Part shown: positions 16,959-26,203 of the stretch, piece by piece
Layout: each line of letters begins with the position of its first letter
Position numbering within the stretch: the stretch's first letter is position 1
Source: Parabacteroides sp. FAFU027
GTDB taxonomy: Bacteria; Bacteroidota; Bacteroidia; Bacteroidales; UBA7332
Length of the DNA: 64,000 nt
Direction of reading: 5' to 3'
Assembly: GCF_022808675.1 (NCBI RefSeq)
Contig: NZ_JAKZKV010000007.1
Span: 248,001 to 312,000 of the forward strand
Notes under the pieces: model-generated
Database searches by the model: none
The model's input: the letters and a program-made list of their open reading frames with translations, nothing else
Told to the model about the DNA's origin: nothing
Position numbers and translations under genes: made by a program

Positions 16959-18086
16959 TTAACGGTCAATGTCAGGAATAATCAGGTCGATAGTCGCCAT
17001 ACTGGCAATCAGGTCACCGATTTTTTCACCTACGTTAAGCGGTTTGGCAGTTGCCAGATTCGAGAAGTTCGGAGTACGGAATTTCATACGGTAAGGTTTT
17101 GTTCCACCGTCACTGACGATGAACACGCCCAACTCACCACGAGCTGTTTCCACACGCTGATAGTATTCGCCTTCCGGCAGTTTGATTACCGGCTTCATTT
17201 TAGCACGGAAATCACCTTCAGGGATGTTATCAATGATCTGCTCAATGATGTGAACCGACTGTTTCATCTCTTCCATACGCACCATGTAACGGGCCCAGCT
17301 GTCGCATCCGTCCATCACGATCTCTTTGAAGTCGATTTTTTCGTAACCATCATACGGGTGAAGTTTACGAACGTCGCAAGAGATACCTGAAGCACGGGCT
17401 ACCGGTCCGGTTACACCCAACGAAATCGCCAGATCTTTAGGCAGAATACCTACTCCCTGCATACGGCGTTGGAAAATGATGTTTCCGGTAATCAGCGTTT
17501 CATACTCGTGCATGTAGCCTTTTACCTGTTTGATCAGGTCTTTCACGTGTGCCACGAAATTCGGGTGAATGTCCTGCATCACACCGCCTGGCACCAGATA
17601 ACTCATGGTCAAACGGTTACCTGTAGTCTCTTCGAAAATATCGAGGATACGCTCACGGTCACGGAACGCGAGGAAGAACGGTGTTACCGCACCCACGTCC
17701 ATACTACATGATCCCCACCACAATTCGTGTGAAGCCAGACGCTGAAGCTCGCACATCAATACGCGAAGCATTTTGGCACGTTCGGGCACTTCTACCTGAA
17801 GCGCTTTCTCGATAGCCAGACAGCAAACCTGGTTGTTCATGTGGGCCGACAGGTAGTCAAAACGGCTGGTAAGGTAAATGGATTGTTTGTAACCGAGAGA
17901 TTCGGTCATTTTTTCGATTCCGCGGTGAATGTATCCGATGACGGGCACCAGATCTTTGATGGTTTCACCGTCAAGGGTGGTTTGGAAACGAAGTACACCG
18001 TGTGTTGACGGGTGCTGCGGACCAATATTTACCACAAACTCTTCAGTCTTCTCTTCTCCGGGAATATAATTTTTAATTGGTTCCAT
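16959..18086 (-). CDS. nuoD: NADH-quinone oxidoreductase subunit D
   Basis: A 375-residue peripheral-arm subunit of the NiFe-hydrogenase large-subunit fold that helps form the quinone site. Conserved segments are NIGPQHPSTHGVLRF near the N-terminus, GYIHRGIEKMTE, RFDYLSAHMNNQ, and the C-terminal TPNFSNLATAKPL...GDLIASMATIDLIIPDIDR. The C subunit is a separate gene here, not fused as in some relatives. It starts 8 nt after nuoC. Confidence 0.97.
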   Translation of the reverse strand: MEPIKNYIPGEEKTEEFVVNIGPQHPSTHGVLRFQTTLDGETIKDLVPVIGYIHRGIEKMTESLGYKQSIYLTSRFDYLSAHMNNQVCCLAIEKALQVEVPERAKMLRVLMCELQRLASHELWWGSCSMDVGAVTPFFLAFRDRERILDIFEETTGNRLTMSYLVPGGVMQDIHPNFVAHVKDLIKQVKGYMHEYETLITGNIIFQRRMQGVGILPKDLAISLGVTGPVARASGISCDVRKLHPYDGYEKIDFKEIVMDGCDSWARYMVRMEEMKQSVHIIEQIIDNIPEGDFRAKMKPVIKLPEGEYYQRVETARGELGVFIVSDGGTKPYRMKFRTPNFSNLATAKPLNVGEKIGDLIASMATIDLIIPDIDR

Positions 18087-18094
18087 ATCTATGA

Positions 18095-18553
18095 TTAAAG
18101 AGTATCATCAAGGTTAATATGTACATAATCTTTCCGGAGGGGATAACCTTTCCAGTCATCGCCCAGAATCATGCGGCGAAGGAATGGGTGATCGGTAAAT
18201 TTGATACCGAAAAGGTCAAATATCTCATTTTCGAAATACTCTGCCGCTTTCCAGCAAGAGTAAACGGAAGGAATTTCTGCGTTGTCGCGGTCTTCAAGCG
18301 TTACTTTCATTACCATGTCGTGGCGGTAAGTAGTCGATGAAAGGTGGTAAACCATTTCAAAACGATCTTTCCAGTCGATGGCAGTTTCGCAAAACAAGAA
18401 GTCGAACTTTGTCTCGGGAGAATCCTTCAGCTTTTCACACACAGCCAACAGCTCCTCTTTCGTTACGTACATCTGAGGAAAATCGAATGATTCGCCCACA
18501 GTTGCCGTCGGGAAGGCCTGGGTCAGATATGATTTTAATTCTTCTTTGTTCAT
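18095..18553 (-). CDS. nuoC: NADH-quinone oxidoreductase subunit C
   Basis: A 152-residue peripheral-arm subunit. The 30-kDa-subunit signature is present as SCWKAAEYFENEIFDLFGIKFTDHPFLRRMIL, followed by DWKGYPLRKDY. Compared with many proteobacterial NuoC proteins it is short, as expected for the unfused Bacteroidota form. It lies between nuoB and nuoD. Confidence 0.95.
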   Translation of the reverse strand: MNKEELKSYLTQAFPTATVGESFDFPQMYVTKEELLAVCEKLKDSPETKFDFLFCETAIDWKDRFEMVYHLSSTTYRHDMVMKVTLEDRDNAEIPSVYSCWKAAEYFENEIFDLFGIKFTDHPFLRRMILGDDWKGYPLRKDYVHINLDDTL

Positions 18554-18587
18554 ACAATATTATTATTGAAATAAAACACCGGGAGGA

Positions 18588-19142
18588 TTACTCCGCTGTC
18601 TCATCTTTTTTAGGTTTCTCAATCACATAAGCTTTCGAATGCATCACCTTTTTCTGCAATGACATCATCCCGTGAATCAATGCTTCAGGGCGTGGAGGAC
18701 ATCCGGGGATATAGACATCTACCGGCAGGAATTTGTCAATACCGTTTACTACAGAATAAGAGTGTTTGCAGAAAGGACCACCGGAGATAGCACAAGCACC
18801 CATCGCGATTACATAGCGCGGTTCGGGCATCTGGTTATACAGACGTTTCAATACCGGAGCCATTTTGTAGGTAATCGTACCACAAACGATGATCAGGTCA
18901 CACTGGCGGGGGCTGGCACGCATTACCTCGAATCCGAATCGTGACCAGTCGTATTTTGCCGACACGGTACTCATCATCTCAATTGCGCAACAGCTGGTAC
19001 CGAATGAAAGCGGCCAGAGAGAGTTGCTTCGTCCCCAGTTGGCAATAGCGTCCACGCTGGTTACAATGAAGCTGGTTTTGCCAGAATCATCTTTATAAGC
19101 CTCGCCCGGGAAGTCGGGGAGAAAATCTTTCTTTACATCCAT
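18588..19142 (-). CDS. nuoB: NADH-quinone oxidoreductase subunit B (N2 cluster)
   Basis: A 184-residue subunit holding the terminal [4Fe-4S] cluster N2. The ligands are visible as the tandem cysteines in [11 protein letters not shown], the cysteine of [11 protein letters not shown] and that of [15 protein letters not shown]. The start overlaps the end of nuoA by 10 nt, so the two are translationally coupled. Confidence 0.97.
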   Translation of the reverse strand: MDVKKDFLPDFPGEAYKDDSGKTSFIVTSVDAIANWGRSNSLWPLSFGTSCCAIEMMSTVSAKYDWSRFGFEVMRASPRQCDLIIVCGTITYKMAPVLKRLYNQMPEPRYVIAMGACAISGGPFCKHSYSVVNGIDKFLPVDVYIPGCPPRPEALIHGMMSLQKKVMHSKAYVIEKPKKDETAE

Positions 19143-19483
19143 GTTAAAGCTTTCTTTTTAAATGCGTACAAAAGTCCCAGGAACAGGAACAAAGAGAATA
19201 AAACGAGTTCAACCCACGCAAACATACCAAGCTCTTTCAAGACGGTAGCCCATGGGTACAAGAACACGATTTCGACATCAAAAATCAGGAATACCAGCGA
19301 AAAAAGGTAATACCCCACGTTAAATTGTACCCAGGTCACACCCTCGGTCACAATTCCACACTCATAGGGTTCGCCTTTCTCGGGATTCGTCGAATGGATG
19401 CCGAAAATTTTCCCAATGCCAATCGCGATGAACGCAAACGCGACACCTAAAATCAGCAAGACTAAAACTGCTACATTTCCCAT
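19133..19483 (-). CDS. nuoA: NADH-quinone oxidoreductase subunit A
   Basis: A 116-residue, three-helix membrane subunit and the first gene of the nuo operon. The loop with the quinone-site Cys is present ([13 protein letters not shown]), as is [15 protein letters not shown] in helix 2. Length is standard. The upstream 790 nt contain no gene, so the operon promoter must lie there. Confidence 0.96.
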   Translation of the reverse strand: MGNVAVLVLLILGVAFAFIAIGIGKIFGIHSTNPEKGEPYECGIVTEGVTWVQFNVGYYLFSLVFLIFDVEIVFLYPWATVLKELGMFAWVELVLFSLFLFLGLLYAFKKKALTWM

Positions 19484-19709
19484 TATGATAATATATAAAA
19501 TTTAAAAGACAGCCTTCCACACCGATATGCGTTGATGCTTCAAGCTTAGATTAATTCAGGGTTATTTTTATCGTATTCAATGAGATACGGCAATATTCGA
19601 GAAAAGAATATGTGTTATTTATTTTACTGAATGAAGTTATGCGGGAAAATAGTACTTAGAAGTCGAATTTATCGAATGGCGAACGATCACTTCGCCGGGA
19701 AGGAATATG

Positions 19710-19717
19710 CAAATCTA
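19710..19717 (-). promoter_or_regulatory. candidate -7 box for the nuo operon
   Basis: TAGATTTG followed by CAT on the minus strand fits TAnnTTTG and would give a leader of about 220 nt before nuoA. A second candidate, TACATTTG, is at 19974-19981. There is no -33 match for either, so confidence is low. Confidence 0.3.
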
Positions 19718-20107
19718 GGAAACACTGTCTGTAGATTATCCGGTAACTGAAAAATATCAGGAATCACCGAACATCTCCCTTGTTTCTAACGTTTAAAGGA
19801 AGTCCGAATCAAATGCCTTGTCTCAATTGCTACGATGTCAATGAACAACACGACACGCCCAGAAAGATAAACTACTGAAAATAATCACTTTCCGAAAATA
19901 AAACACCAGACACCTGAATTCTCAGAATCAAGCCGTTAAGTGTTCTTAATACAATGTCGCTGATAAAATCGCGCAAATGTAATCCAAATATGTCAAAATG
20001 AGGTATATCAAGCCTCTTTTTTTAGCAAAAACTTCACTTTTGCCAGCCAGAGATTACAAAATACAAATTCAGTCTAAACAACTTTTCACTGATACAAAAC
20101 GACAAAA

Positions 20108-20174
20108 CCACATAGACACATCGAACACAATAGAATTTCTATGGAAATCCTATGTATCTTTTGTGCCTATGTCG
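20108..20174. repeat. imperfect palindromic extragenic repeat
   Basis: The left arm (CCACATAGACACATCGAACACA) and the reverse complement of the right arm (CGACATAGGCACAAAAGATACA) match over most of their length, giving a hairpin of about 30 bp. I recall 'ACATAGACACATAGAA...CTATGTGCCTATGTGG' units in intergenic regions of other Bacteroidota. It carries no T-run, so it is not a simple terminator. Confidence 0.6.
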
Positions 20175-20273
20175 TTATAGTTATCCGATCCGACAAGCGT
20201 ATAATCGCTAAATGTAGGTATATCCTAAGGGAGAAAAGACACCAAGTCAGAGTGGTAATAAATTCGCCCGTAA

Positions 20274-21302
20274 TCAATTCTTCAAATAAGGTTCACTTTT
20301 GCTTTCCAGCCTGAATTTACGAATCGGACGTATTATTTTTTTCTGGCGTAGTGCAACTGCCGTCACCTTTAGGGTCACATCAATCGACTGGAGCTTATTT
20401 TCATTTTGCAGGCAGATAAAGTATGTTCCTTTAAGCGGAGCAGTCATGCGGGAAAAATCATTTACCACCTCGGCATATTTAATGTATTTAAAGGGCTTTT
20501 CCACGTTAAACAGGTTTCCGTTTAACGCGTCGGCAATCCAATACTTTACACTCTCGCCGCTTACCAGCGTAGTTAGGAAGGAAGTCCCGTTCATAGCCAG
20601 GGCAGCCAGCGGACCATACCCGGGTATCTTTGAAATAAAAGGACTGGTAGAGCGAAGCAAACTTCCGGTGGCATCAGCAAAGGCTTTACTACCGGACTGA
20701 TTCACTCCCACATAGTAGCTATATGCAATAGTACCCTGTGGCAATGTAAAGCTGAAAGAAGTCCGATTGCCTCCACTGTTCATTTTAGAGTGTACTTTAA
20801 CCAACCGATCGGTCAGGTTATGAATTACAGTATCGGTTACAGTCGTTGATTGCTGGCCATCGTTATACCAAACAGTATCGGTTGCTGTCTTCCAGTAAAC
20901 CGTCGGGTTAAAACGAACCGTTTGTTCTCCGGCCGGAATACGCTGAATTTTATAGCGAAATACCTTCGGTTTCTTCTCTGCATTGGTAAAACGGAAAAGA
21001 TAAATGCCGGTACTTGTTATGGTAATCGTTTTGGGCTTTACTTCGGAAGTCAGGTAATCTGAAAATTTCAATGATGAAGGGTACTCCAGCACCTCTATCT
21101 TTTCCAGCTTCCCTCCTCTTTCCGACTCACAGGAAAAGATCAGTTGATCACCCTCGGCAAGTCCGCACATATACTCATGCGCAGTGTCCTTCTCTATCTT
21201 AACCGTCGCCTCATACACATCCACCGGATTCAAAGCAAACACCTTACCTCCCAACATCAATATCACCAGTACTAAAATATACTTTTGCATACTCTTATTC
21301 AT
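20274..21302 (-). CDS. exported beta-rich protein of unknown function
   Basis: A 342-residue protein with a signal peptide that ends at about residue 24 (VFALNPV). The mature part looks like a sequence of beta-domains (TVKIEKDTAHEYMCGLAEGDQLIF, TITSTGIYLFRFTN) and a middle segment with glycine-rich turns. No enzyme motif is visible. A likely -7 box (TACTTTTG, 21310-21317) lies so close to the first ATG that translation may start at the second ATG (21290, MQKYILVLV), which also gives a tidier signal peptide. I do not recognise the family; related proteins may be surface or periplasmic. Confidence 0.75.
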   Translation of the reverse strand: MNKSMQKYILVLVILMLGGKVFALNPVDVYEATVKIEKDTAHEYMCGLAEGDQLIFSCESERGGKLEKIEVLEYPSSLKFSDYLTSEVKPKTITITSTGIYLFRFTNAEKKPKVFRYKIQRIPAGEQTVRFNPTVYWKTATDTVWYNDGQQSTTVTDTVIHNLTDRLVKVHSKMNSGGNRTSFSFTLPQGTIAYSYYVGVNQSGSKAFADATGSLLRSTSPFISKIPGYGPLAALAMNGTSFLTTLVSGESVKYWIADALNGNLFNVEKPFKYIKYAEVVNDFSRMTAPLKGTYFICLQNENKLQSIDVTLKVTAVALRQKKIIRPIRKFRLESKSEPYLKN

Positions 21303-21309
21303 TTGACTG

Positions 21310-21317
21310 CAAAAGTA
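21310..21317 (-). promoter_or_regulatory. -7 box of the 342-residue exported protein gene
   Basis: TACTTTTG on the minus strand matches the Bacteroidota -7 element. It lies 8 nt before the first ATG and 20 nt before the second, which favours the second start codon. Confidence 0.45.
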
Positions 21318-21394
21318 CGGCTTTCCGGCCAGATTCAGAAACGAACCTTCCCCCTGCGTTTCCCTACACGGGAGTTTTAATTATGTTCAGAAAC

Positions 21395-21427
21395 AAAAAG
21401 CCCCTGCGGTTTCTGACAAGGGCCTTT
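21395..21427 (-). terminator. terminator of the 1391-residue T9SS protein gene
   Basis: Minus-strand arms AAAGGCCCTTGT and GCAGGGGCTTT pair imperfectly around CAGAAACC and are followed by a U-rich stretch. It is about 70 nt past the stop codon at 21498. Confidence 0.7.
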
Positions 21428-21497
21428 GAAGATCACTTTATTTAGTTTTTGGAATCATTTATCCCGAATCCTTACCCAATAGATAAGCACCTAAAAA

Positions 21498-24400
21498 CTA
21501 TCTTATTGTAATCTTTTTTGTGAGTTGCCTATTACCAACAGTTGCTGTAACCACATAAACTCCCGAAAATAATCGTTGCTTTAAAGTAGTTGCTGATTCG
21601 GTCAGGTTTTCTGAGACAACAATCTGCCCCAGCGAATTTACAACAATTACTTTCCCGTTTACCTTTGTGCTGTTCTGTTCAACCACGATCTGTTTATTTT
21701 CATCGGCATATATCTGCACATCAGGTAAAACCTCCGTTTGATTCAATGCTGTAGCTACATTTGATTTAGTGTCAACCAATAGAGTAAAACGATTAGCAGT
21801 TGTAACAGCACTTGTGGTTGCAAATGCATATGAACCACCCGATGACAGATCATAACTGGTTTGTTGCAGATTATCGACCAATACAAATTTAGTATCCGGA
21901 TCAAAGTTGTATATTTCGGAAGCTCTGATGGTATATCTGTTGGCTTCGCCGGTAGAAAACACCAGAGGCAACGTATTTACCGAAGATACATTATTCAATC
22001 CGTCAATCGATAATTGCACACCATTAACTACCGTATAGAGCTGGGGCACATTAGCACTTGTTGTCAACATTTTTTCTGAGTCGTAAGCATCATAACCGTC
22101 AGAAGCAGATGGATTAAACACAAAGATCAGTTCGTCGTCATTCACCCCGTTTGAAACCCTTAATCGCAACACCCGGTTATCATCGACCGTTGCACTTCTA
22201 AGTCTATTAGAGGCATATTTCAGATCTGTATGAGATCGCATAGCATTTGTAAAACTGATCGAAGCACTTGTTTTCCCTGATGCAACTCTCACCCAAACCG
22301 ACTGCATCGGCGGCAAATATTGAGTAACAGGCACCCCCGTAGAAACAGTAGTTCCAACTCCGGTAGTTGTATTCACTGTTTCAAAAACGTATATACTCGG
22401 CACGGTATTCGTCTTTGTACGATACCAGATAGTGGGCTCCAGATCTCCATTGTCCAACGCGCTCTGCATTGCTGCTTTCAGATCGACATACGACGGATAT
22501 GGATTTCCGATCAGGTTAAATCCGGCCTTATAGACACCGGCAGTCCGGTTGATCACAATACTTTTACCCGCTGTATTAAATTGTCCTCCGCTAAAATTGA
22601 CAATCCCCTTGGTATTATTATTTAGTATGTATCCCTTTAAAGGAACCAAAGGGTCACCTGGCATAACATTCTGCCATGAATAAGTTGGTTCATCATAATA
22701 ATACATAAATGAAGCAAGAAGTCCCTTTGCGTCTGAAACAGGAGATGCCATATAGTAATTTCGTGAGGCAACACGTAAATATTGCTGTACTGAGAAAGCT
22801 CCACCTCCGTTAACAACACCATTATCAATCAGAGTTGCGGTACCATCGATTGTATCACTTGAAAGAGTAAACGCCCCACTATTGGATATTGAACCGGTTA
22901 CAGTAAGAGCTTTTCCGGGACTTACGACCAAAGACGGGCCGGATGCTACAGACAAATTGCCTACAACGATAAGTGGTATGGATATTGTTTTAACACCACT
23001 TCCGGCAAATCCCAGATGGTTATAACCAAGGTCTACTACTGTTTGGTTCCCCAAACCACTATAATTTATCGTCCCTGCATTTGCCGTAAAGGTTCCACCA
23101 GTTTTGGTAACGTTACCTCCAATATTAAGGGTACTTGAGCCGGCATTTAATACACCTGCGGTTAATGTAAGGTTTCCGGTTGAATGATTCCGATCGTACC
23201 CCAAATGTAATATCCCCCCATTACCATTTAACAACAAGGCTCCTGCACTAAAATCACCAAGGAACATCGCCAAACCTTCAGTCTTTGTCATAGATACAGT
23301 TCCTGTTGTAACATAAGTTTCAATACTTTGATCCGCCACATCAGTTATTTCCAACCCTCCGCCGCTACTGATCAATGTGCCACGGTTAACAAAGTCACCA
23401 TATAATGTTATTAAACTATCCCCCTGACTGAATTTGGCGCCAGAGTTAACAAATAAGCTTCCACCAACTATTACAGATCGGCTAAGGCTTACTCCGGCTG
23501 CATTATTTATCTTCACATCTCCGGTTTTGCTCTGAGACAGACCGTTTCCAGTAAACTGAGCACTAACTCCGTTATACTCATAATTCGCTCCAAGGGTATA
23601 AGCCCTTGTACCTGCCACCTGTACATTCCCCGTTGATCCACTTTTTGAAATCCCCTCTGGTGAAGTTACTCCAAGAGTAGCACCTTGCAAAAGTGAAAAA
23701 TTTCCATTACCAGACAGAATTGCACCGGCTCCCATTTGCAGATAAGCATCACTCAGGACTGTATAATTAACCTTGTTACTGACTGTTCCACCGGATGTAT
23801 AAATCTGAGGCACAGTTCCATTAAAAACTACACCACTACCAACCGAAGTCCCTGAAACAGTGAGGATGCCACCTGTATGGCTAAAGTTACCGGCAACTTT
23901 CAACGAATCTACCCCACTCCCTGTGTTTAAATCCAGAGTACCACCGGATAAAGCAAAGTCACCTGCAACTGTTATCACACGGTTTATTGCGGATTGAGTA
24001 CCATACAGAACACCTCCAGACTGAATATATTTGCCGCCAATAGACAAATCTCCTGCAATGCTACCTAAGGACAGGCTACCGGAACCGGTACTTTGCAGGG
24101 AAAAGTCTTTTTTAATGGTTTTCAGATTACCTTGCAAATCAAATACACCTGTTTGTCCAGGACATTTCCATGTAAAATTCCCAAAAGATTGATTTAAACC
24201 ACCGACAAGTGGAACTGTAGTCGTAACCCCGGAAATAAAACATGTCGAACCTACATCCCACGAAGCTACAATTATATTCCCATCATTTTTCGCATGATAA
24301 TAAAAACTTCCACTATTAAATGCGACAGTTGGGATAGAGTTTTGTTTAGGGCCACTCAATAAAATAACCCCTGAATTCTCTACTATCCCATCAACAGAGA

Positions 24401-25673
24401 GATCGGTTCCCGCTCCATCTTGAATCGTCCAGCTTCCGGTTGAACTTACAGTCACCTTTCCTCCGGTATTAATCTGCACCTCATCAGCAGTAATAGCTGT
24501 TGATACCGTGACAATATGACCATTTAGAATAGTTATTTTGCCAGATGAAGCTGCATCCGGCGCTGAATTTGCAGCTTCCCATCCAGGTGGATTTGCTTTA
24601 TCATTATAGATTTGCCATGTGCTTACATCTTTCCAAAAGCCCGTTTGTGCACTCTGATAGTCTTGAGAAGCAGGCTTAGTTGAATTTCTACCTGTTGCCC
24701 CAGGTGTCATATAAACATTTTCAGTATTATTTCCTTTACTCGATGGTGAGTTATATGTATAAACGGATATATAATACATTGTACTTGAATTCAATCCGGT
24801 TACATTAACACTTGTAACAAGAGTATCACCAGTGAAAACAACAAAATTACGGATACCAATCTGATCACCAGCCCCAAAGGTAGAACTGGATTTATAAGTG
24901 ATTAAATCTACAGGATCGCTATCGACTTGTCGTATATCGTTCATTAACACAATAATATTTGTTCCGTTTCCGGGTTTCCAGCTTATTGTCATACTCGAAC
25001 CGGTTTCATTTGAAAAACTCAGGTTAGACGCCTGAATAGTAGGCTTAGGCATACCGTAGTAAACAGTAACCTGGATATAGTCAACGTAAGCCGTATTTAC
25101 ATCTGTCGTGCTTGCATTTTTCACGGACAAAGCAACACCAAAGTTCACACTGTTAATATCTGAAGCTTTCCAGGTTGCCCCCCATAAAGATGAGTCTTGG
25201 CCATAAGTCTTAGCTGTTTCAGTTATAGGCCAGTTCGTATTGGATATCGCCTTACTATTTCCGGTTACAACACCACCTTTAACTAAACGCACCTCACTAT
25301 CCTGTATTCGAGAAACCCCAGTAGTACTATAATAACCTATAGTAACCTGAATTCCTGAAATCTGTGCATTCATAGGCAATGAAAAGCCCAGACCTCTACC
25401 AACCAAGTAATTAGATACTTCCGACGGATCCAACGACACTTTTGCGCAAGAACCATCAATGGCTTTAACCCTAACCGCATTCGACCATTGAGCAGTTCCG
25501 ACTCCGGTTAAATTAACGCCTTTACTTGAAATATTAGGGCCAACTAATGCCGCCCGGCTATTCCCAACTCCAAAAAAACAAATGAATACCAACAACTTAA
25601 CGGCTAATCTAAATTTTAGGGAACACTGCTTTTCAGTCGAATTACAAAAAAGCCCCCTTCTACGTGTTTTCAT
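21498..25673 (-). CDS. large type IX-secreted surface protein
   Basis: A 1391-residue exported protein. A long basic N-terminus and hydrophobic core (about residues 23-41, ending NSRA) form the signal peptide. A fibronectin-III-like segment follows at about 215-335 (NLSFSNETGSSMTISWKPGNGTNIIV). Then comes a long stretch of beta-helix-like repeats rich in 'GGTL.LN.G', 'AGNFSHTGG' and 'VGGSL.VNSGA'. The last 75 residues (VQIYADENKQIVVEQ...GKVIVVNSLGQIV...LFSGVYVVTATVGNRQLTKKI) are a type IX secretion sorting domain, so the protein crosses the outer membrane and is probably attached to the surface. It shares about 400 C-terminal residues with the next gene upstream on this strand. Ligand unknown; adhesin or matrix role is a guess. 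Confidence 0.85.
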   Translation of the reverse strand: MKTRRRGLFCNSTEKQCSLKFRLAVKLLVFICFFGVGNSRAALVGPNISSKGVNLTGVGTAQWSNAVRVKAIDGSCAKVSLDPSEVSNYLVGRGLGFSLPMNAQISGIQVTIGYYSTTGVSRIQDSEVRLVKGGVVTGNSKAISNTNWPITETAKTYGQDSSLWGATWKASDINSVNFGVALSVKNASTTDVNTAYVDYIQVTVYYGMPKPTIQASNLSFSNETGSSMTISWKPGNGTNIIVLMNDIRQVDSDPVDLITYKSSSTFGAGDQIGIRNFVVFTGDTLVTSVNVTGLNSSTMYYISVYTYNSPSSKGNNTENVYMTPGATGRNSTKPASQDYQSAQTGFWKDVSTWQIYNDKANPPGWEAANSAPDAASSGKITILNGHIVTVSTAITADEVQINTGGKVTVSSTGSWTIQDGAGTDLSVDGIVENSGVILLSGPKQNSIPTVAFNSGSFYYHAKNDGNIIVASWDVGSTCFISGVTTTVPLVGGLNQSFGNFTWKCPGQTGVFDLQGNLKTIKKDFSLQSTGSGSLSLGSIAGDLSIGGKYIQSGGVLYGTQSAINRVITVAGDFALSGGTLDLNTGSGVDSLKVAGNFSHTGGILTVSGTSVGSGVVFNGTVPQIYTSGGTVSNKVNYTVLSDAYLQMGAGAILSGNGNFSLLQGATLGVTSPEGISKSGSTGNVQVAGTRAYTLGANYEYNGVSAQFTGNGLSQSKTGDVKINNAAGVSLSRSVIVGGSLFVNSGAKFSQGDSLITLYGDFVNRGTLISSGGGLEITDVADQSIETYVTTGTVSMTKTEGLAMFLGDFSAGALLLNGNGGILHLGYDRNHSTGNLTLTAGVLNAGSSTLNIGGNVTKTGGTFTANAGTINYSGLGNQTVVDLGYNHLGFAGSGVKTISIPLIVVGNLSVASGPSLVVSPGKALTVTGSISNSGAFTLSSDTIDGTATLIDNGVVNGGGAFSVQQYLRVASRNYYMASPVSDAKGLLASFMYYYDEPTYSWQNVMPGDPLVPLKGYILNNNTKGIVNFSGGQFNTAGKSIVINRTAGVYKAGFNLIGNPYPSYVDLKAAMQSALDNGDLEPTIWYRTKTNTVPSIYVFETVNTTTGVGTTVSTGVPVTQYLPPMQSVWVRVASGKTSASISFTNAMRSHTDLKYASNRLRSATVDDNRVLRLRVSNGVNDDELIFVFNPSASDGYDAYDSEKMLTTSANVPQLYTVVNGVQLSIDGLNNVSSVNTLPLVFSTGEANRYTIRASEIYNFDPDTKFVLVDNLQQTSYDLSSGGSYAFATTSAVTTANRFTLLVDTKSNVATALNQTEVLPDVQIYADENKQIVVEQNSTKVNGKVIVVNSLGQIVVSENLTESATTLKQRLFSGVYVVTATVGNRQLTKKITIR

Positions 25674-26203
25674 AAAAACAGTTGTTTTACAGGAAGGACT
25701 CTCCTCTTAGGTTAGGTTAGAATCACATCTCAGGTTAGGTTAGGTTAGGTTAAAATCACAGTTTAGGTTAAAAAAACAATTGACATCTAATTAAAGATAT
25801 TCACTACACATTGACAATAAATGCCATCTATCTAAATCAAAGAACACTTATTATTTTATTCAGAAAAGAATAAAAGACTAATACACTTCTACGCCCTTTA
25901 TAATTGAAAATTCACACAATCCATCACTTTAAATTGTGAGCAAAAAACCTATCTCTCTATTTTGATGTAAGGACAGTTTATCTTTTCATTTTTTCTACCA
26001 TAAAAGAAAGACACAATAATAGGGCCAAAGAGAAACCCTCTATAAAACGGCTTAAGTTAAGTATTGTACTAAAATAACATGAAACATTTACGCATTGTTC
26101 AGATTAGCTGAATCAATACCAACAAAGCATTTTGACATCGTTAGCCAAAACCAGACTGATAGCAAAAAATCAATGAATAGAACCGCTTTCTTTATATTCC
26201 CCA
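25674..26203. other. gene-free region between the two T9SS genes
   Basis: About 530 nt, AT-rich. The part next to the 1391-residue gene contains the GGTTA pentanucleotide repeats; the rest shows no gene, no clear terminator for the 1014-residue gene and no consensus promoter that I could find. Confidence 0.6.
25707..25770. repeat. GGTTA pentanucleotide repeat clusters upstream of a T9SS gene
   Basis: Three clusters of GGTTA (2, 4 and 1 copies) occur at about 25710-25719, 25733-25752 and 25764-25769. They are separated by related spacers (GAATCACATCTCA and AAAATCACAGTTT). They lie 35-95 nt upstream of the start codon of the 1391-residue surface protein, in its presumed leader or promoter. Short tandem repeats of this kind can vary in copy number. 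Confidence 0.8.

Larger units (their letters stand above)
19484..20273. other. gene-free region upstream of the nuo operon
   Basis: About 790 nt with no supported gene. It should contain the nuo promoter. Two -7-like boxes face nuoA: TAGATTTG (19710-19717) and TACATTTG (19974-19981), neither with a -33 TTTG at proper spacing. A 67-nt imperfect palindromic repeat lies at 20108-20174. The only plus-strand frame (19998-20180) overlaps that repeat and is not credible. Confidence 0.6.

Noticed and set aside
19998-20180. 60-residue plus-strand frame upstream of nuo
   Set aside because: It lies on an extragenic palindromic repeat and shows no conserved pattern.
25707-25770. Telomere-like repeat
   Set aside because: The unit is GGTTA in a circular-chromosome phylum, with only seven copies. 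A simple-sequence repeat is the better reading.
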